A program made the translations under genes and the position numbers. This document shows, piece after piece, positions 55,488 to 63,473 of a DNA stretch of 64,000 bases; position 1 is the stretch's first letter, and each line of letters opens with the position of its first letter. The notes under the pieces were generated by a model, which searched no databases, had not been told where the DNA came from, and was given only the letters and a program-made list of their open reading frames with translations. Source of the DNA: DASRDB01 sp035652815 (lineage in GTDB: Bacteria > Chloroflexota > Ktedonobacteria > Ktedonobacterales > Ktedonobacteraceae); assembly GCA_035652815.1 (NCBI GenBank), contig DASRDB010000014.1:1-64000 (forward strand), given 5' to 3'.

Positions 55488-56513
55488 TCACACGTTCCAC
55501 ACCTGGACACGACTGAACACGACATCGGCTGGAGCCTGGTTCATATTGCCTCCAAACACTCCAATTTGACCGGCGTGGTAGCTACTGTCATTTGCACTGG
55601 TGATGTACTGCTCGTTGATGTACAGGTAGATGGTATTGCCACGCGCAATGACCGCAAGCGTGTTGACCTGGTTCAGGCCAGTCCTGATGAAGGAAGAGGT
55701 GCCTTTTTGTAACACGTAATCACGTGTTCCTGTGTTATCTACAGAGGTGACGAGCGTGTAATTCCCATAGCGGTCGATGAAGAAAGAATAATACTTCACC
55801 TGCGCACTATCGGCGCGGAACACCATCCCACCAAATTCCCCTTTGGCGATGGTCATCTGGACCTGGTAGGCAAAGTCGCTAAAGTTGGTCCCTTGAGCCA
55901 TGCACAGCGAATAGGTATTCTGGGGATTCGCTTTTGCATGATAGGCTCCGCCAGTGAACCCACAGCTAGTCGTCCCATCCGACGAGGTACCCTCGGTCCA
56001 ATTATTGGTATCGTTCTTCAATAAAGGATCATCGAGGACCGGAGTGCCTTGTGTGACCTGGCTATACATACTCTGCGGTGTCTGTGCAGTAGGCGTGGCT
56101 TGCGCTGCCTGGGAAGGAGTGGCCTGTACTGGCGCGGTAGGGGAAGCATGAGTTGCCGGTTGGCGCGTGGAAGAAGCCACTTTAAAAAAGTAGAACGCGC
56201 CACCTGCTGCCACGATGAGCAGCGCAAGGACGATCAGCAGCGCAATTATCATTGCTGACAGCCTGCGACGGCGGACAGCGGGTGGAGGAGGCGCTGTTGA
56301 AGAATTCGTGTAAGGGTCCGGGTGTGGATAAGGACTCTGCGGGGCTTCTCCAGATGGATAGGGATTCTGCGAGGACTCTCCATAGGAGGTGAAGACTGTC
56401 GGGTCAGACGGAGCTACCCCAGAAGAAGAAACATTAGAGGGCGTTACACTGCCACAGGTGGGACAATATGCTGCTCCGGCAGGTAGTTGCGTTCCACAAG
56501 TATCACACTGCAT
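55488..56513 (-). CDS. Zinc-ribbon membrane protein with LamG-like extracellular domain
   Basis: 341 aa. The N-terminal zinc ribbon (C3, C6, C17, C20; QCDTCG...YCPTCG) is cytoplasmic, followed by a Pro/Ser/Tyr-rich stretch (about 25-80). One transmembrane helix follows (about 86-110, MIIALLIVLALLIVAAGGAF), then a Thr/Pro/Gln linker. The outer beta-sandwich (about 165-341) contains AYQVQMTIAKGEFGGMVFRA, INEQYITSANDSSYHAGQIG and ends FSRVQVWNV. The same outer domain type terminates the Ser/Thr kinase at 28574 and the propeller protein at 58422. ATG at 56513 follows GAGGAGG. No enzymatic motif; a sensor or adhesin-type role is plausible. Confidence 0.85.
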   Translation of the reverse strand: MQCDTCGTQLPAGAAYCPTCGSVTPSNVSSSGVAPSDPTVFTSYGESSQNPYPSGEAPQSPYPHPDPYTNSSTAPPPPAVRRRRLSAMIIALLIVLALLIVAAGGAFYFFKVASSTRQPATHASPTAPVQATPSQAAQATPTAQTPQSMYSQVTQGTPVLDDPLLKNDTNNWTEGTSSDGTTSCGFTGGAYHAKANPQNTYSLCMAQGTNFSDFAYQVQMTIAKGEFGGMVFRADSAQVKYYSFFIDRYGNYTLVTSVDNTGTRDYVLQKGTSSFIRTGLNQVNTLAVIARGNTIYLYINEQYITSANDSSYHAGQIGVFGGNMNQAPADVVFSRVQVWNV

Positions 56514-56737
56514 AGGAATGCCTCCTCATGCGCTTTCAACGCTCGTTTTCAACAAACTGCCGGATAAAGCCCTGAACTTTTTTATATTCGCTATCATATC
56601 ATATTTTCACTTATTTTCTATCATTTTTACTCTTGCTAAATAGACTGCTATATATCCTGCCCACTCCTATACTAAAACCAGTACAGGACACGTCTGTGAG
56701 AACTCTTGAAATATTTGTTTGAAGGAGCAAAAAAACA
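56514..56737 (+). promoter_or_regulatory. AT-rich promoter region of the WXG100 gene
   Basis: 224 nt, strongly AT-rich (for example CTATCATATCATATTTTCAC near 56591), between divergently oriented genes. It must carry both promoters; no specific element could be fixed with confidence. GAAGGAG precedes the WXG100 start by 9 nt. Confidence 0.4.
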
Positions 56738-57013
56738 ATGGGCAATATTCATATCAATACCGATCTGCTGCGCCAGCTTGGGCAGCGTTTCCTCGAGAAC
56801 TGCGAATATGCGCAGACCAGGATGGTCGCGGAACTGCGCGCAATGACGGCGCAGATCGAGGGTGACTGGCAAGGTGTGAGCCGCATGCATTACGATGAGC
56901 TGTTCAATCACTGGGTGCAGAGCGTGAACAGCCTGGTTACCTGGGGCGAGGATATCGGTCGCCATCTCAGCCAGACCGCCGATCAATTCGACAACGTTGA
57001 TCGCTCGGCATAG
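56738..57013 (+). CDS. WXG100 (ESAT-6-like) family protein
   Basis: 91 aa, almost all helical, with the WXG motif as W-Q-G in IEGDWQGVSRMHYDELF at the expected central position of a two-helix hairpin. The family comprises small proteins exported by type VII (ESX) systems or acting as partners of their effectors. No EccC/EssC ATPase or LXG toxin is in the window, so this is an orphan copy. RBS GAAGGAG at about 9 nt. The 70-bp perfect palindrome that starts 7 nt past its stop lies between it and a convergent gene. Confidence 0.9.
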   Translation: MGNIHINTDLLRQLGQRFLENCEYAQTRMVAELRAMTAQIEGDWQGVSRMHYDELFNHWVQSVNSLVTWGEDIGRHLSQTADQFDNVDRSA

Positions 57014-57020
57014 CTGGTTT

Positions 57021-57090
57021 TATGGCTGTACAACATGAAATGAAGCTGTGGGTGCGCACCCACAGCTTCATTTCATGTTGTACAGCCATA
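57021..57090. repeat. Perfect 70-bp palindrome between convergent genes
   Basis: 35-bp arms (57021-57055, 57056-57090) are perfectly complementary with no loop, starting TATGGCTGTACAACATG. It starts 7 nt after the WXG100 stop and ends exactly one base before the stop codon of the minus-strand gene at 57091. Not a member of families A-D. Bidirectional transcript end or recent inverted duplication. Confidence 0.95.
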
Positions 57091-58167
57091 TTAGCTGGCT
57101 TCGGCGAGTTTATTGGCGAATTCCTCGTCAAACCAGATGCGATTCTGCGAGTCTACGCGCAGGCCATCATGGGCATGGCCGTTAGCGGTTGGGGCGGCAT
57201 AGATGGAGAATGAACCGGTGGCTGTATCGGGGAAGGAGCCGAAGATATTCTGCAAGGAGTCGTCGAACCAGATCAGCCCGTTCTTATTGACGCTGATGCC
57301 GGAGGTATGCTCGCCGCAGTTCGAGCAGCTTACTGGATAGGCAAACTCCTTGACGCCGTTGTTCGTGCCAGGAACGGCCAGTTTCACCTGCAATTCGCCG
57401 ATCATGCCGACGAAGCCCTCACTCCACCAGAGGTTGCCATTGGGATCGATGGTGATGAGGTGGGGCGTCAGGCCGCTGGGGGGATTGCTGCGAATCTTGT
57501 ACTCTTTGATCGTGCCCTTCGTAAATTCGCCAATCTGCGCGACCGAGGAGTTGTTTTCAGTAAACCAGATGTTGTTGGCCGCGTCCACCACGATACCATA
57601 GGGCAGGCTATTGACAGCAGGCGTGGTATATTCCTGAAAGATATGTTTGAAAGGGCTGAAACGACCAATTTTATTGGTGTAGTGTTCCGTAAACCAGATG
57701 ATGCCATTATGATCGATGGTCAGATCCCAGGGACCCGCGCCCGCCGTAGGAACCGCCCACTTAGAGAAAGCCTTTGTGGCGGGATTAAACATGCCAATGG
57801 AGTTGTTCATCGGCATGGCAAACCAGACGCGCCCCTTGCCATCGATGGCGAGGAAAAAGGCCTGCGCATAGCCGCTCGGCAAGTGGTACGTAGCGACCCA
57901 GCTTGAAGTCGAGGGATTGAACACAGCCAGCGCACCCGGATTGGAGTTGCCGCACTGGGGCGTCGGGTCGCAACTCGGAATAGCAACCCAGACGTTGCCG
58001 CTGGCGTCAAAGGCGGTTCCCCAGGGGTCCTGGCCGGTGGGTACGGTAAAATCACGCGCGGTGACGCCAGCGCGTTGCGCAAAAGCCGAATGCAGCGTGC
58101 CCATAAGCAGGGTACCGGCGAGGACAAGCATGCCACAGGTAAATAGAATGTTTTTAAATTTTCGCAT
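57091..58167 (-). CDS. Vgb-like secreted beta-propeller protein
   Basis: 358 aa, predicted exported. The signal peptide is ILFTCGMLVLAGTLLMGTLH with cleavage after a Ala-rich SAFAQ. The propeller has seven blades with the repeated GxIWFTE/NxIWFTE signatures: WDLTIDHNGIIWFTEHYTNK, GIVVDAANNIWFTENNSSVA, NLWWSEGFVGMIGEL and NGLIWFDDSLQNIFG. A conserved CSNCGEHTSGI near residue 285 is absent from the lipoprotein at 52953 but is matched in the 58422 protein. It is therefore a close paralogue of that one. Annotated streptogramin lyase in similar genomes, yet enzyme activity is unproven. Confidence 0.87.
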   Translation of the reverse strand: MRKFKNILFTCGMLVLAGTLLMGTLHSAFAQRAGVTARDFTVPTGQDPWGTAFDASGNVWVAIPSCDPTPQCGNSNPGALAVFNPSTSSWVATYHLPSGYAQAFFLAIDGKGRVWFAMPMNNSIGMFNPATKAFSKWAVPTAGAGPWDLTIDHNGIIWFTEHYTNKIGRFSPFKHIFQEYTTPAVNSLPYGIVVDAANNIWFTENNSSVAQIGEFTKGTIKEYKIRSNPPSGLTPHLITIDPNGNLWWSEGFVGMIGELQVKLAVPGTNNGVKEFAYPVSCSNCGEHTSGISVNKNGLIWFDDSLQNIFGSFPDTATGSFSIYAAPTANGHAHDGLRVDSQNRIWFDEEFANKLAEAS

Positions 58168-58192
58168 AGCCTCTTTTTTCCTTCATTTTTTT

Positions 58193-58360
58193 TGTAGGGA
58201 CAGGGGGTTGCTGTGTGGTGGAGTAGGGGCCTCGTGCCTGTCCCTGGTGCCGGATAGTGTTATTGACCTGGAACGAAACAACCGACCCGTTTTTCCCCAA
58301 CGCCGCCCCAGGACAGGCACGAGGCCCCCACTCCACCACGCCCCGGCCCCCTGTCCCTAC
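58193..58360. repeat. Family C long inverted repeat
   Basis: Arms of about 50 bp (58193-58244, 58311-58360) pair with scattered mismatches around a 66-nt spacer. The outer end reads TAGGGACAGGGGG and the inner part GGGGCCTCGTGCCTGTCC. A shorter relative is at 43721 and an end fragment at 45619. It lies between the two paralogous propeller genes, in the leader of the gene at 57091. Confidence 0.88.
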
Positions 58361-58421
58361 GATTGGATACGCCCCCGTCATGATTACGGGGGCGGGGAAA
58401 AGGGTTAGCCGGGCGTCCGGT

Positions 58422-60203
58422 TTACTGGGCAGTTGCCAGGAACGAGGTAAAGCGGACTACAGCGCCGTTCTGGGCCAGCATGCGCAGGCCGCAGTAGCCG
58501 GAAGAGAGGCTGCTATCGTTGACCGTCGCCATCCAGTTGGCAGGTTCGGACGTGCCGGTTTGCCAGACCTTCGCCGAGAGCGTGGTGCCGACAACGCTAA
58601 AGCGCAGCGTGTAGGATGTTCCAGCGGTGGCTTTAAATGGCACGGTGATGAGCGTAGTAGTGGTGCCATTCACCTTTTTCTGGATAACCAGGTTGGTGCC
58701 ATCGATGTAGGCCTTGTACCAGTTATTGGTGTCTTTCCAGCGCAGGACAGCGCCGAAATTGGTGTTGTTGAACGAACTGATCGAGCCACTGAAGAGAACC
58801 TGGGCATTGGTAGCAACCGGGCCGAGTACGGCATTATAGCTGTTGCCGTTGCTGTTCACCTGTCCGGCATTGTTAGTGATGGAGAAGGAGCTGTTGGTAG
58901 CGGCTTCGCCACCCCAGGTCTGCCCATCAGAAGCCTTGCCCCAGTAGGTTTGATTGGCGCGCTGGAAGGTATCCTGTCCAAGCGTGGTGCCAGGAGTTGG
59001 TGAGGGCGTGGGAGACATCGTCGGCGACGGCGAGGGTGAGGGCGACGGGGTCATGCCCGGTGTTGGCGATTTGCCAGCCGTGGGTGAGGGCGTCACACCG
59101 CTCTGAATAGCTTCAGCCAGCTTGTTGGCGAATTCTTCAGTGAACCAGATGCGATTCTGCCCATCGACGTTCAGGCCATCATGCGGATGGCTATTCGAGG
59201 TGGGCGTGTTGTAGAAGGCAAAGGAGCCGGAACCGCCGAGGGGGAACGAACCAAAGACGCTCTGCAGCGAGTCATCGAACCAGACGTTGCCGCTATGGTC
59301 TACGGCAATACCGGAGGTATGCGTGCCACAGCTGCTGCAAGGAGGAGTGTAAGTATATTCAGTCACGCCGTTGGTGGTGCCCGGGACAGCCTGGCTTACG
59401 ATGAGCCGACCAATGGTGGCGGTCCAACCTTCTGACCACCAGATATTGCCATTGGTGTCAACGGTAATCAGGTGCGGAGTCAAACCACTGGGGGGATTGG
59501 AACGAATCTTGTATTCTTTGATAGTGCCATTGGTATACTCGCCAATCTGAGCGACGGCGGAGTTATTTTCGGTAAACCAGACATTATTAGAGCCATCAAC
59601 AACGATGCCATAGGGCTGGCTGTTGGCGGCAGGCGTCGTAAATTCATGGACGGTATGCGTAGATGGATCGAGATAACCAATTTTATTAGTATAGTGTTCA
59701 GTGAACCAGACTTTGCCATTGTGATCGATGGCGACGTCCCAGGGGCCAGAACCAGCGGTGGGAACGGCCCACTGCTGGAAGGTATGGTTCTGCGGGCTGA
59801 ACATGCCAATCGAGTTGGACATGGGCATGGGGAACCAGAGATTGCCGCTGCCATCGAAGGCCAGGAAAAGCGGTTGCGCGTAACCAGATGGCAACTGGTA
59901 GCTCGCAATCCATGATGAAGCGGTAGGATTAAATTCTTCGATTTTTCCTGGAGGAGTTGAAGTGCTGCACGTGGGCGAGGGGTCGCAGCCGGGAACAGCC
60001 ACCCAGACATTGCCCTGGCTGTCAAACGTGACGCCCCAGGGTTCCTGCCCGCCCGACAAATAGAAATCAGTCACCTTTGAAATAGCCCCGGCATTACTTG
60101 CGCGAGCATTGTTTCCTCCGCTCAACACAGCAAAGGCCATCAGTACGCTGGCGGTCAGCGTGGCAAATGAAATGAGACCCAGAATTATTCGTCTTTTATA
60201 CAT
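58422..60203 (-). CDS. Vgb-like secreted propeller with Pro-rich linker and LamG-like domain
   Basis: 593 aa. ATG at 60203 follows GGAG by 7 nt; an in-frame ATG at 60224 is possible. The signal/anchor is IILGLISFATLTASVLMAFA. The propeller (about 35-370) parallels the 57091 protein blade by blade (WDVAIDHNGKVWFTEHYTNK, GIVVDGSNNVWFTENNSAVA, CSSCGTHTSGI). A low-complexity linker rich in SPSP/TPSP (about 375-410) follows. A LamG/DUF1080-like sandwich (about 415-593) starts DTFQRANQTYWGKASDGQTW. This is the tandem paralogue with an added domain, probably surface-exposed. Confidence 0.87.
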   Translation of the reverse strand: MYKRRIILGLISFATLTASVLMAFAVLSGGNNARASNAGAISKVTDFYLSGGQEPWGVTFDSQGNVWVAVPGCDPSPTCSTSTPPGKIEEFNPTASSWIASYQLPSGYAQPLFLAFDGSGNLWFPMPMSNSIGMFSPQNHTFQQWAVPTAGSGPWDVAIDHNGKVWFTEHYTNKIGYLDPSTHTVHEFTTPAANSQPYGIVVDGSNNVWFTENNSAVAQIGEYTNGTIKEYKIRSNPPSGLTPHLITVDTNGNIWWSEGWTATIGRLIVSQAVPGTTNGVTEYTYTPPCSSCGTHTSGIAVDHSGNVWFDDSLQSVFGSFPLGGSGSFAFYNTPTSNSHPHDGLNVDGQNRIWFTEEFANKLAEAIQSGVTPSPTAGKSPTPGMTPSPSPSPSPTMSPTPSPTPGTTLGQDTFQRANQTYWGKASDGQTWGGEAATNSSFSITNNAGQVNSNGNSYNAVLGPVATNAQVLFSGSISSFNNTNFGAVLRWKDTNNWYKAYIDGTNLVIQKKVNGTTTTLITVPFKATAGTSYTLRFSVVGTTLSAKVWQTGTSEPANWMATVNDSSLSSGYCGLRMLAQNGAVVRFTSFLATAQ

Positions 60204-60546
60204 CCGCTTTCTCCAAACAAACATATATATTGTCCTTTCATTATGCTGGGTTTAGCCGCTGAACACCAGAACTAAGGTATCAGTTTTCTGCATCTTCTGG
60301 ATATTTCTGACGCGATGCAGACAAAGCCCTTGTGCAATTTCAGGCATGAAAAGAGTCTTCACTCGAAGTGAACGGAGAATTTCGGCCAGTTTTGTATGCC
60401 CTCTCACCTGTCATCCTGAGCGCCGCGAAGGGGAAGAATCTCTCGCTTGCCGTATCGAGCCAGTGGGGGCCTGAGATCCTTCGCGGCGCTCAGGATGACA
60501 TGGGGAGGCAGGTGTGTCATGGCTTGCTGCATGTTTATGAAGCGGT
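60204..60546. other. Intergenic region with family D repeat
   Basis: 343 nt between the propeller gene start and the response-regulator stop, both on the minus strand. It contains the family D inverted repeat (60409-60500) listed separately and the start-side promoter of the propeller gene. Apart from a small TTCACTCGAAGTGAA palindrome near 60358 I see nothing else. Confidence 0.5.
60409..60500. repeat. Family D inverted repeat
   Basis: 23-bp perfect arms (60409-60431, 60478-60500) starting TGTCATCCTGAGCGCCGCGA, 46-nt spacer. The same sequence occurs as a short hairpin at 13924 and as partial direct copies near 61234-61278. Confidence 0.92.
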
Positions 60547-60996
60547 TTACTCAAGATAGGACCGCAATTTGTTTAAGAGGTTGGAAAGCTGGAAAGGCTT
60601 CGGCACCCAATCGATTGCCCCTTCAACCGCTTCTGGCCCGCGAATACGGCTATCCGCCGTCATGATAATCACGGGAATATGCTTATAGCGTTGCGAGCGA
60701 GCAAGATGGGCAGCCAGTTCGTAGCCCGAAAGTCCGGGCATCATGAGGTCAAGCAGGATCACCGAGGGCAGTTGTTCGTCTTCCAATGAATCCAGAAAAG
60801 AAAGCACCTTCAGGCTATCATGAAGACCAATGCCATAATACCCCTCAGTTTCAAGAAAAAACATCAGCACAGAAATAATGGCCTCGTCATCATCCACCAC
60901 CAGTACATATGGTGAACCAGCAAAGGTTTCGACTGAAAGCGGGGAATCCATCAAGCCAAGCTTGATGGAAGACGTATCCACACCCGTAAACTGCAT
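60547..60996 (-). CDS. Single-domain response regulator
   Basis: 149 aa. A receiver domain begins after about 28 extra N-terminal residues: acidic pocket VLVVDDDEAI, phosphoacceptor Asp in VILLDLMMPGLSGYEL, switch Thr in IIMTADSR and Lys in VPKPFQL. There is no output domain. ATG at 60996 follows GGAGG. No kinase gene adjoins it, so its partner must be encoded elsewhere. The zinc-ribbon protein gene upstream is on the same strand but 328 nt away. Confidence 0.92.
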   Translation of the reverse strand: MQFTGVDTSSIKLGLMDSPLSVETFAGSPYVLVVDDDEAIISVLMFFLETEGYYGIGLHDSLKVLSFLDSLEDEQLPSVILLDLMMPGLSGYELAAHLARSQRYKHIPVIIMTADSRIRGPEAVEGAIDWVPKPFQLSNLLNKLRSYLE

Positions 60997-61324
60997 AAAG
61001 GTGCCTCCTACGACATCAACTTACAACATCTTTCTATGATATACCACTCCTCTTTTATTATAGTGACGCTACCAAAAATATTATTACTCCCTATTTCATG
61101 CTTTTGATGTTTTGTGATAAAACTTACGCTTCTCTTCTGTAGTGTTATGTCAAGCTTCAAGCAGCTACTTCGGCTGGCATGCAGAGCGCAGCGAAGCATC
61201 TGTGGCCTTGACACACGCATCGTTCGGCGCGCGAGATCCTGAGCGCAGCGAAGGATGACAGGCGGAAAGTGAAGGATGACAGGAGGGCGGGGCTTTTTCA
61301 TGGCATGACAGCAACGATAACAGA
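60997..61324. other. Intergenic region with family D remnants
   Basis: 328 nt; the right part (61180-61290) contains partial direct copies of family D (GATCCTGAGCGCAGCGAAGG and GTGAAGGATGACAGG). The left part is AT-rich and would hold the response-regulator promoter. No gene seen. Confidence 0.55.
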
Positions 61325-63049
61325 TTAATTGCGGGAGCGTTTGCGGACGAGGGCAGCTACGCCAAACAGGAGCAGCGAAAGGGTGTAGGAAAGGATAATC
61401 AGGTACACCAGCGGGTTGATGCCGGTGAAGGAGGCAGGCGGCTCCTGGTTGAGCGAGTTGCTCAAGGTGGAGTTGCTCGCCGCCGGGCTGACGGTTGGAG
61501 TGACGTTGTTATGGGAAGGTGTTGACGTCACCGTAGGAGTTGGGCTGCCTGTCCGTGTTGGCGACGGCGAGGGCGAGGGCGATGGAGTTTGCGTTGGTGA
61601 GGGTGAAGGCGAGGGCGACGGAGAAGGTGTCGGCGTCGCGGGTGTCTTGACGGGCGTAGGGTCCGAAACGGGCGTGCTGGTAGGCTGCGGAGCGGGCGTG
61701 TTTCCCTGGCCCGAGGAAGCCGAGGTCGGGGTCGCCTGCACGCCACTGCTGCCAAGCAGCACAACTGCTACGGCTGCAAGACGTTTTGTGGCAAGGTCAC
61801 GCGCAATCAACTGGTGAGAGCCGGGAGTCCAGCTCTGTCCTGTGCCAAACCAGAGGGTGATATCGAACTGGCCTCGATCACCCGCGACCACCTCGGCAGG
61901 CGCTCCCTGCTGATTCAATAGAGGCAGCGAGCCATCGAGAGTAAAAGTAACGGTTCCATGTGCCGTGAAGCCCTGTCCATGGAGATGCAGGGCATGACCT
62001 GGCCTGACCATGCCATCGCCATACAGTGTAAGTTGCAGGCCGGGAGAAGAGGTAACGGTGCTTTGCTTCTGCTTGTTGCCATTGCCCGGGTTGGAGACGA
62101 TGGGCGATTTTGTCACAAAGAGCCATTGAAAATGAAAGGCTGTCACCACGAGCAGCAGGCAGGTAAGAAAGAAGAGTAACACGGTTCCACCAAGCCAGAG
62201 CAGCGATTCGAGGCGACCAGGGCCGAGCAGCCACCAGCGCAGGTTATCTACCGGATGAAAAGGCTGCTTTGAGCGTATTTTTTTCTCGATGAGCAGTCTG
62301 GCTCGTGACGAATGCATGGCGCGTCCGGCCGTCCAGGAGGCGAGATCAGATTCTGTCGCGTGGGTGACAGGCAGCATTTGCTGGGTGGGTGCGGCATGAA
62401 ACTGCGGCATGGTGTCGATCTTGTCGATATCGCGCACAGCGCCCGGCGCGGGAACCAGGGCCAGCGATGCAGGCAGCGCGGACTCATCCAGGCGCAAGGA
62501 AATGTGCCCCTCATTGCGCTCGCTTTCAGGCGCGGCTTCAGAGGTTTTCGGGGGCGTGGTATCCATTTCATCGATGCGCGGCAGGCGGCGCGTGGTTCTG
62601 GCAACCGGCGGCTGTGGCCGTGTTGGCGCGTCCGAGACAAAGAGAGAAAGAGCCGAAAGGCTGCCTGCCGCCTCGAAACCGGGTGACTCGTACTGCCGGA
62701 CAGGAGGCGAAGCTGGCGAGAGCTGCGAAATTTGAACGGCGGGCTGTTGCGCAACCGGCTGTGGACGTCGCGCCGCCTGTTCGCGCTGCTGTGGAACCGG
62801 TGGCTGAGGTGTAGCAGGATTTCTGGGTTGGGTGCGTTTCTGCGAAGGCTGGCTCGCGCGCTGCTGCGCGCCTGAACGCTTCCCGGCCTGATTATAGTAG
62901 GCAGGATCAATCCAGACCGATGAGGAACCGGAGGCAGGAAGCGAATAGCCGCAGGCGTAACAGGTCGTCATACCCTGATAAAGCGGCTTAGAGCAAAGCG
63001 GACACTGATCGAGATGCCCAGTATCATTCAGCCAGGATTCAGTCTGCAT
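61325..63049 (-). CDS. Zinc-ribbon, proline-rich membrane protein
   Basis: 574 aa. ATG 63049 (AAGAAGAG upstream) is preferred over 63139. Order: zinc ribbon (C16, C19, C30, C33; QCPLCSKPLY...TCYACG), a long Pro/Gln/Ser-rich cytoplasmic region (about 45-275), and TM1 (about 285-312, LLWLGGTVLLFFLTCLLLVV). An extracellular Ig-like portion follows (LTLYGDGMVRPGHALHLHGQ). Then comes an extracellular linker of TPSPSP repeats (about 455-515) and a second TM near the C terminus (VYLIILSYTLSLLLFGVAAL). The layout echoes the zinc-ribbon protein at 55488. Function unknown. Confidence 0.8.
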   Translation of the reverse strand: MQTESWLNDTGHLDQCPLCSKPLYQGMTTCYACGYSLPASGSSSVWIDPAYYNQAGKRSGAQQRASQPSQKRTQPRNPATPQPPVPQQREQAARRPQPVAQQPAVQISQLSPASPPVRQYESPGFEAAGSLSALSLFVSDAPTRPQPPVARTTRRLPRIDEMDTTPPKTSEAAPESERNEGHISLRLDESALPASLALVPAPGAVRDIDKIDTMPQFHAAPTQQMLPVTHATESDLASWTAGRAMHSSRARLLIEKKIRSKQPFHPVDNLRWWLLGPGRLESLLWLGGTVLLFFLTCLLLVVTAFHFQWLFVTKSPIVSNPGNGNKQKQSTVTSSPGLQLTLYGDGMVRPGHALHLHGQGFTAHGTVTFTLDGSLPLLNQQGAPAEVVAGDRGQFDITLWFGTGQSWTPGSHQLIARDLATKRLAAVAVVLLGSSGVQATPTSASSGQGNTPAPQPTSTPVSDPTPVKTPATPTPSPSPSPSPSPTQTPSPSPSPSPTRTGSPTPTVTSTPSHNNVTPTVSPAASNSTLSNSLNQEPPASFTGINPLVYLIILSYTLSLLLFGVAALVRKRSRN

Positions 63050-63473
63050 AGATATATCTCTTCTTCGGCATAGTTCTTTCTTCCCAACCACAGTGGAAGT
63101 CATTGAAATAAACGGGGTTTTCGTGTAATTTACGGACATGCCTCGCGTTCCTCGTACTGGAAATGGCAGAGATGCGGAAAAATCCGCAGCATGTGAAAAA
63201 ATTTCCAGGTGTGGGAGACGCGAATCGCGAGATACGCAATGTGCTGATTTCTGGCAAAGGGCTTCTAAAGCGAGGTTATGGAATACCTTGTAACAAAAAA
63301 TGTCGAATCAGTACATTGGCACATATCTTGCAGTAATAGAGAGATAAGGGGGGAAACACCGGAAATTTTTTCGGGATGAGTTGCTGTTCCAGTAATTCAT
63401 CGGATCAGGGTTGCCTATTTTCCCTCGGTTACCAGTGTGGTATGTGGATTAGAGGTAAAGGAGAAGGATTACT
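63050..63473 (+). promoter_or_regulatory. Upstream region of the sigma-70 factor with sigma-54-like motif
   Basis: 424 nt without a gene. At 63316-63332 the sequence TTGGCACATATCTTGCA matches the -24/-12 element of sigma-54 promoters exactly (GG, ten bases, GC). Transcription would begin near 63342 and leave a leader of about 130 nt. It could be a chance match. No sigma-70 promoter pair was clearer. Confidence 0.4.
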
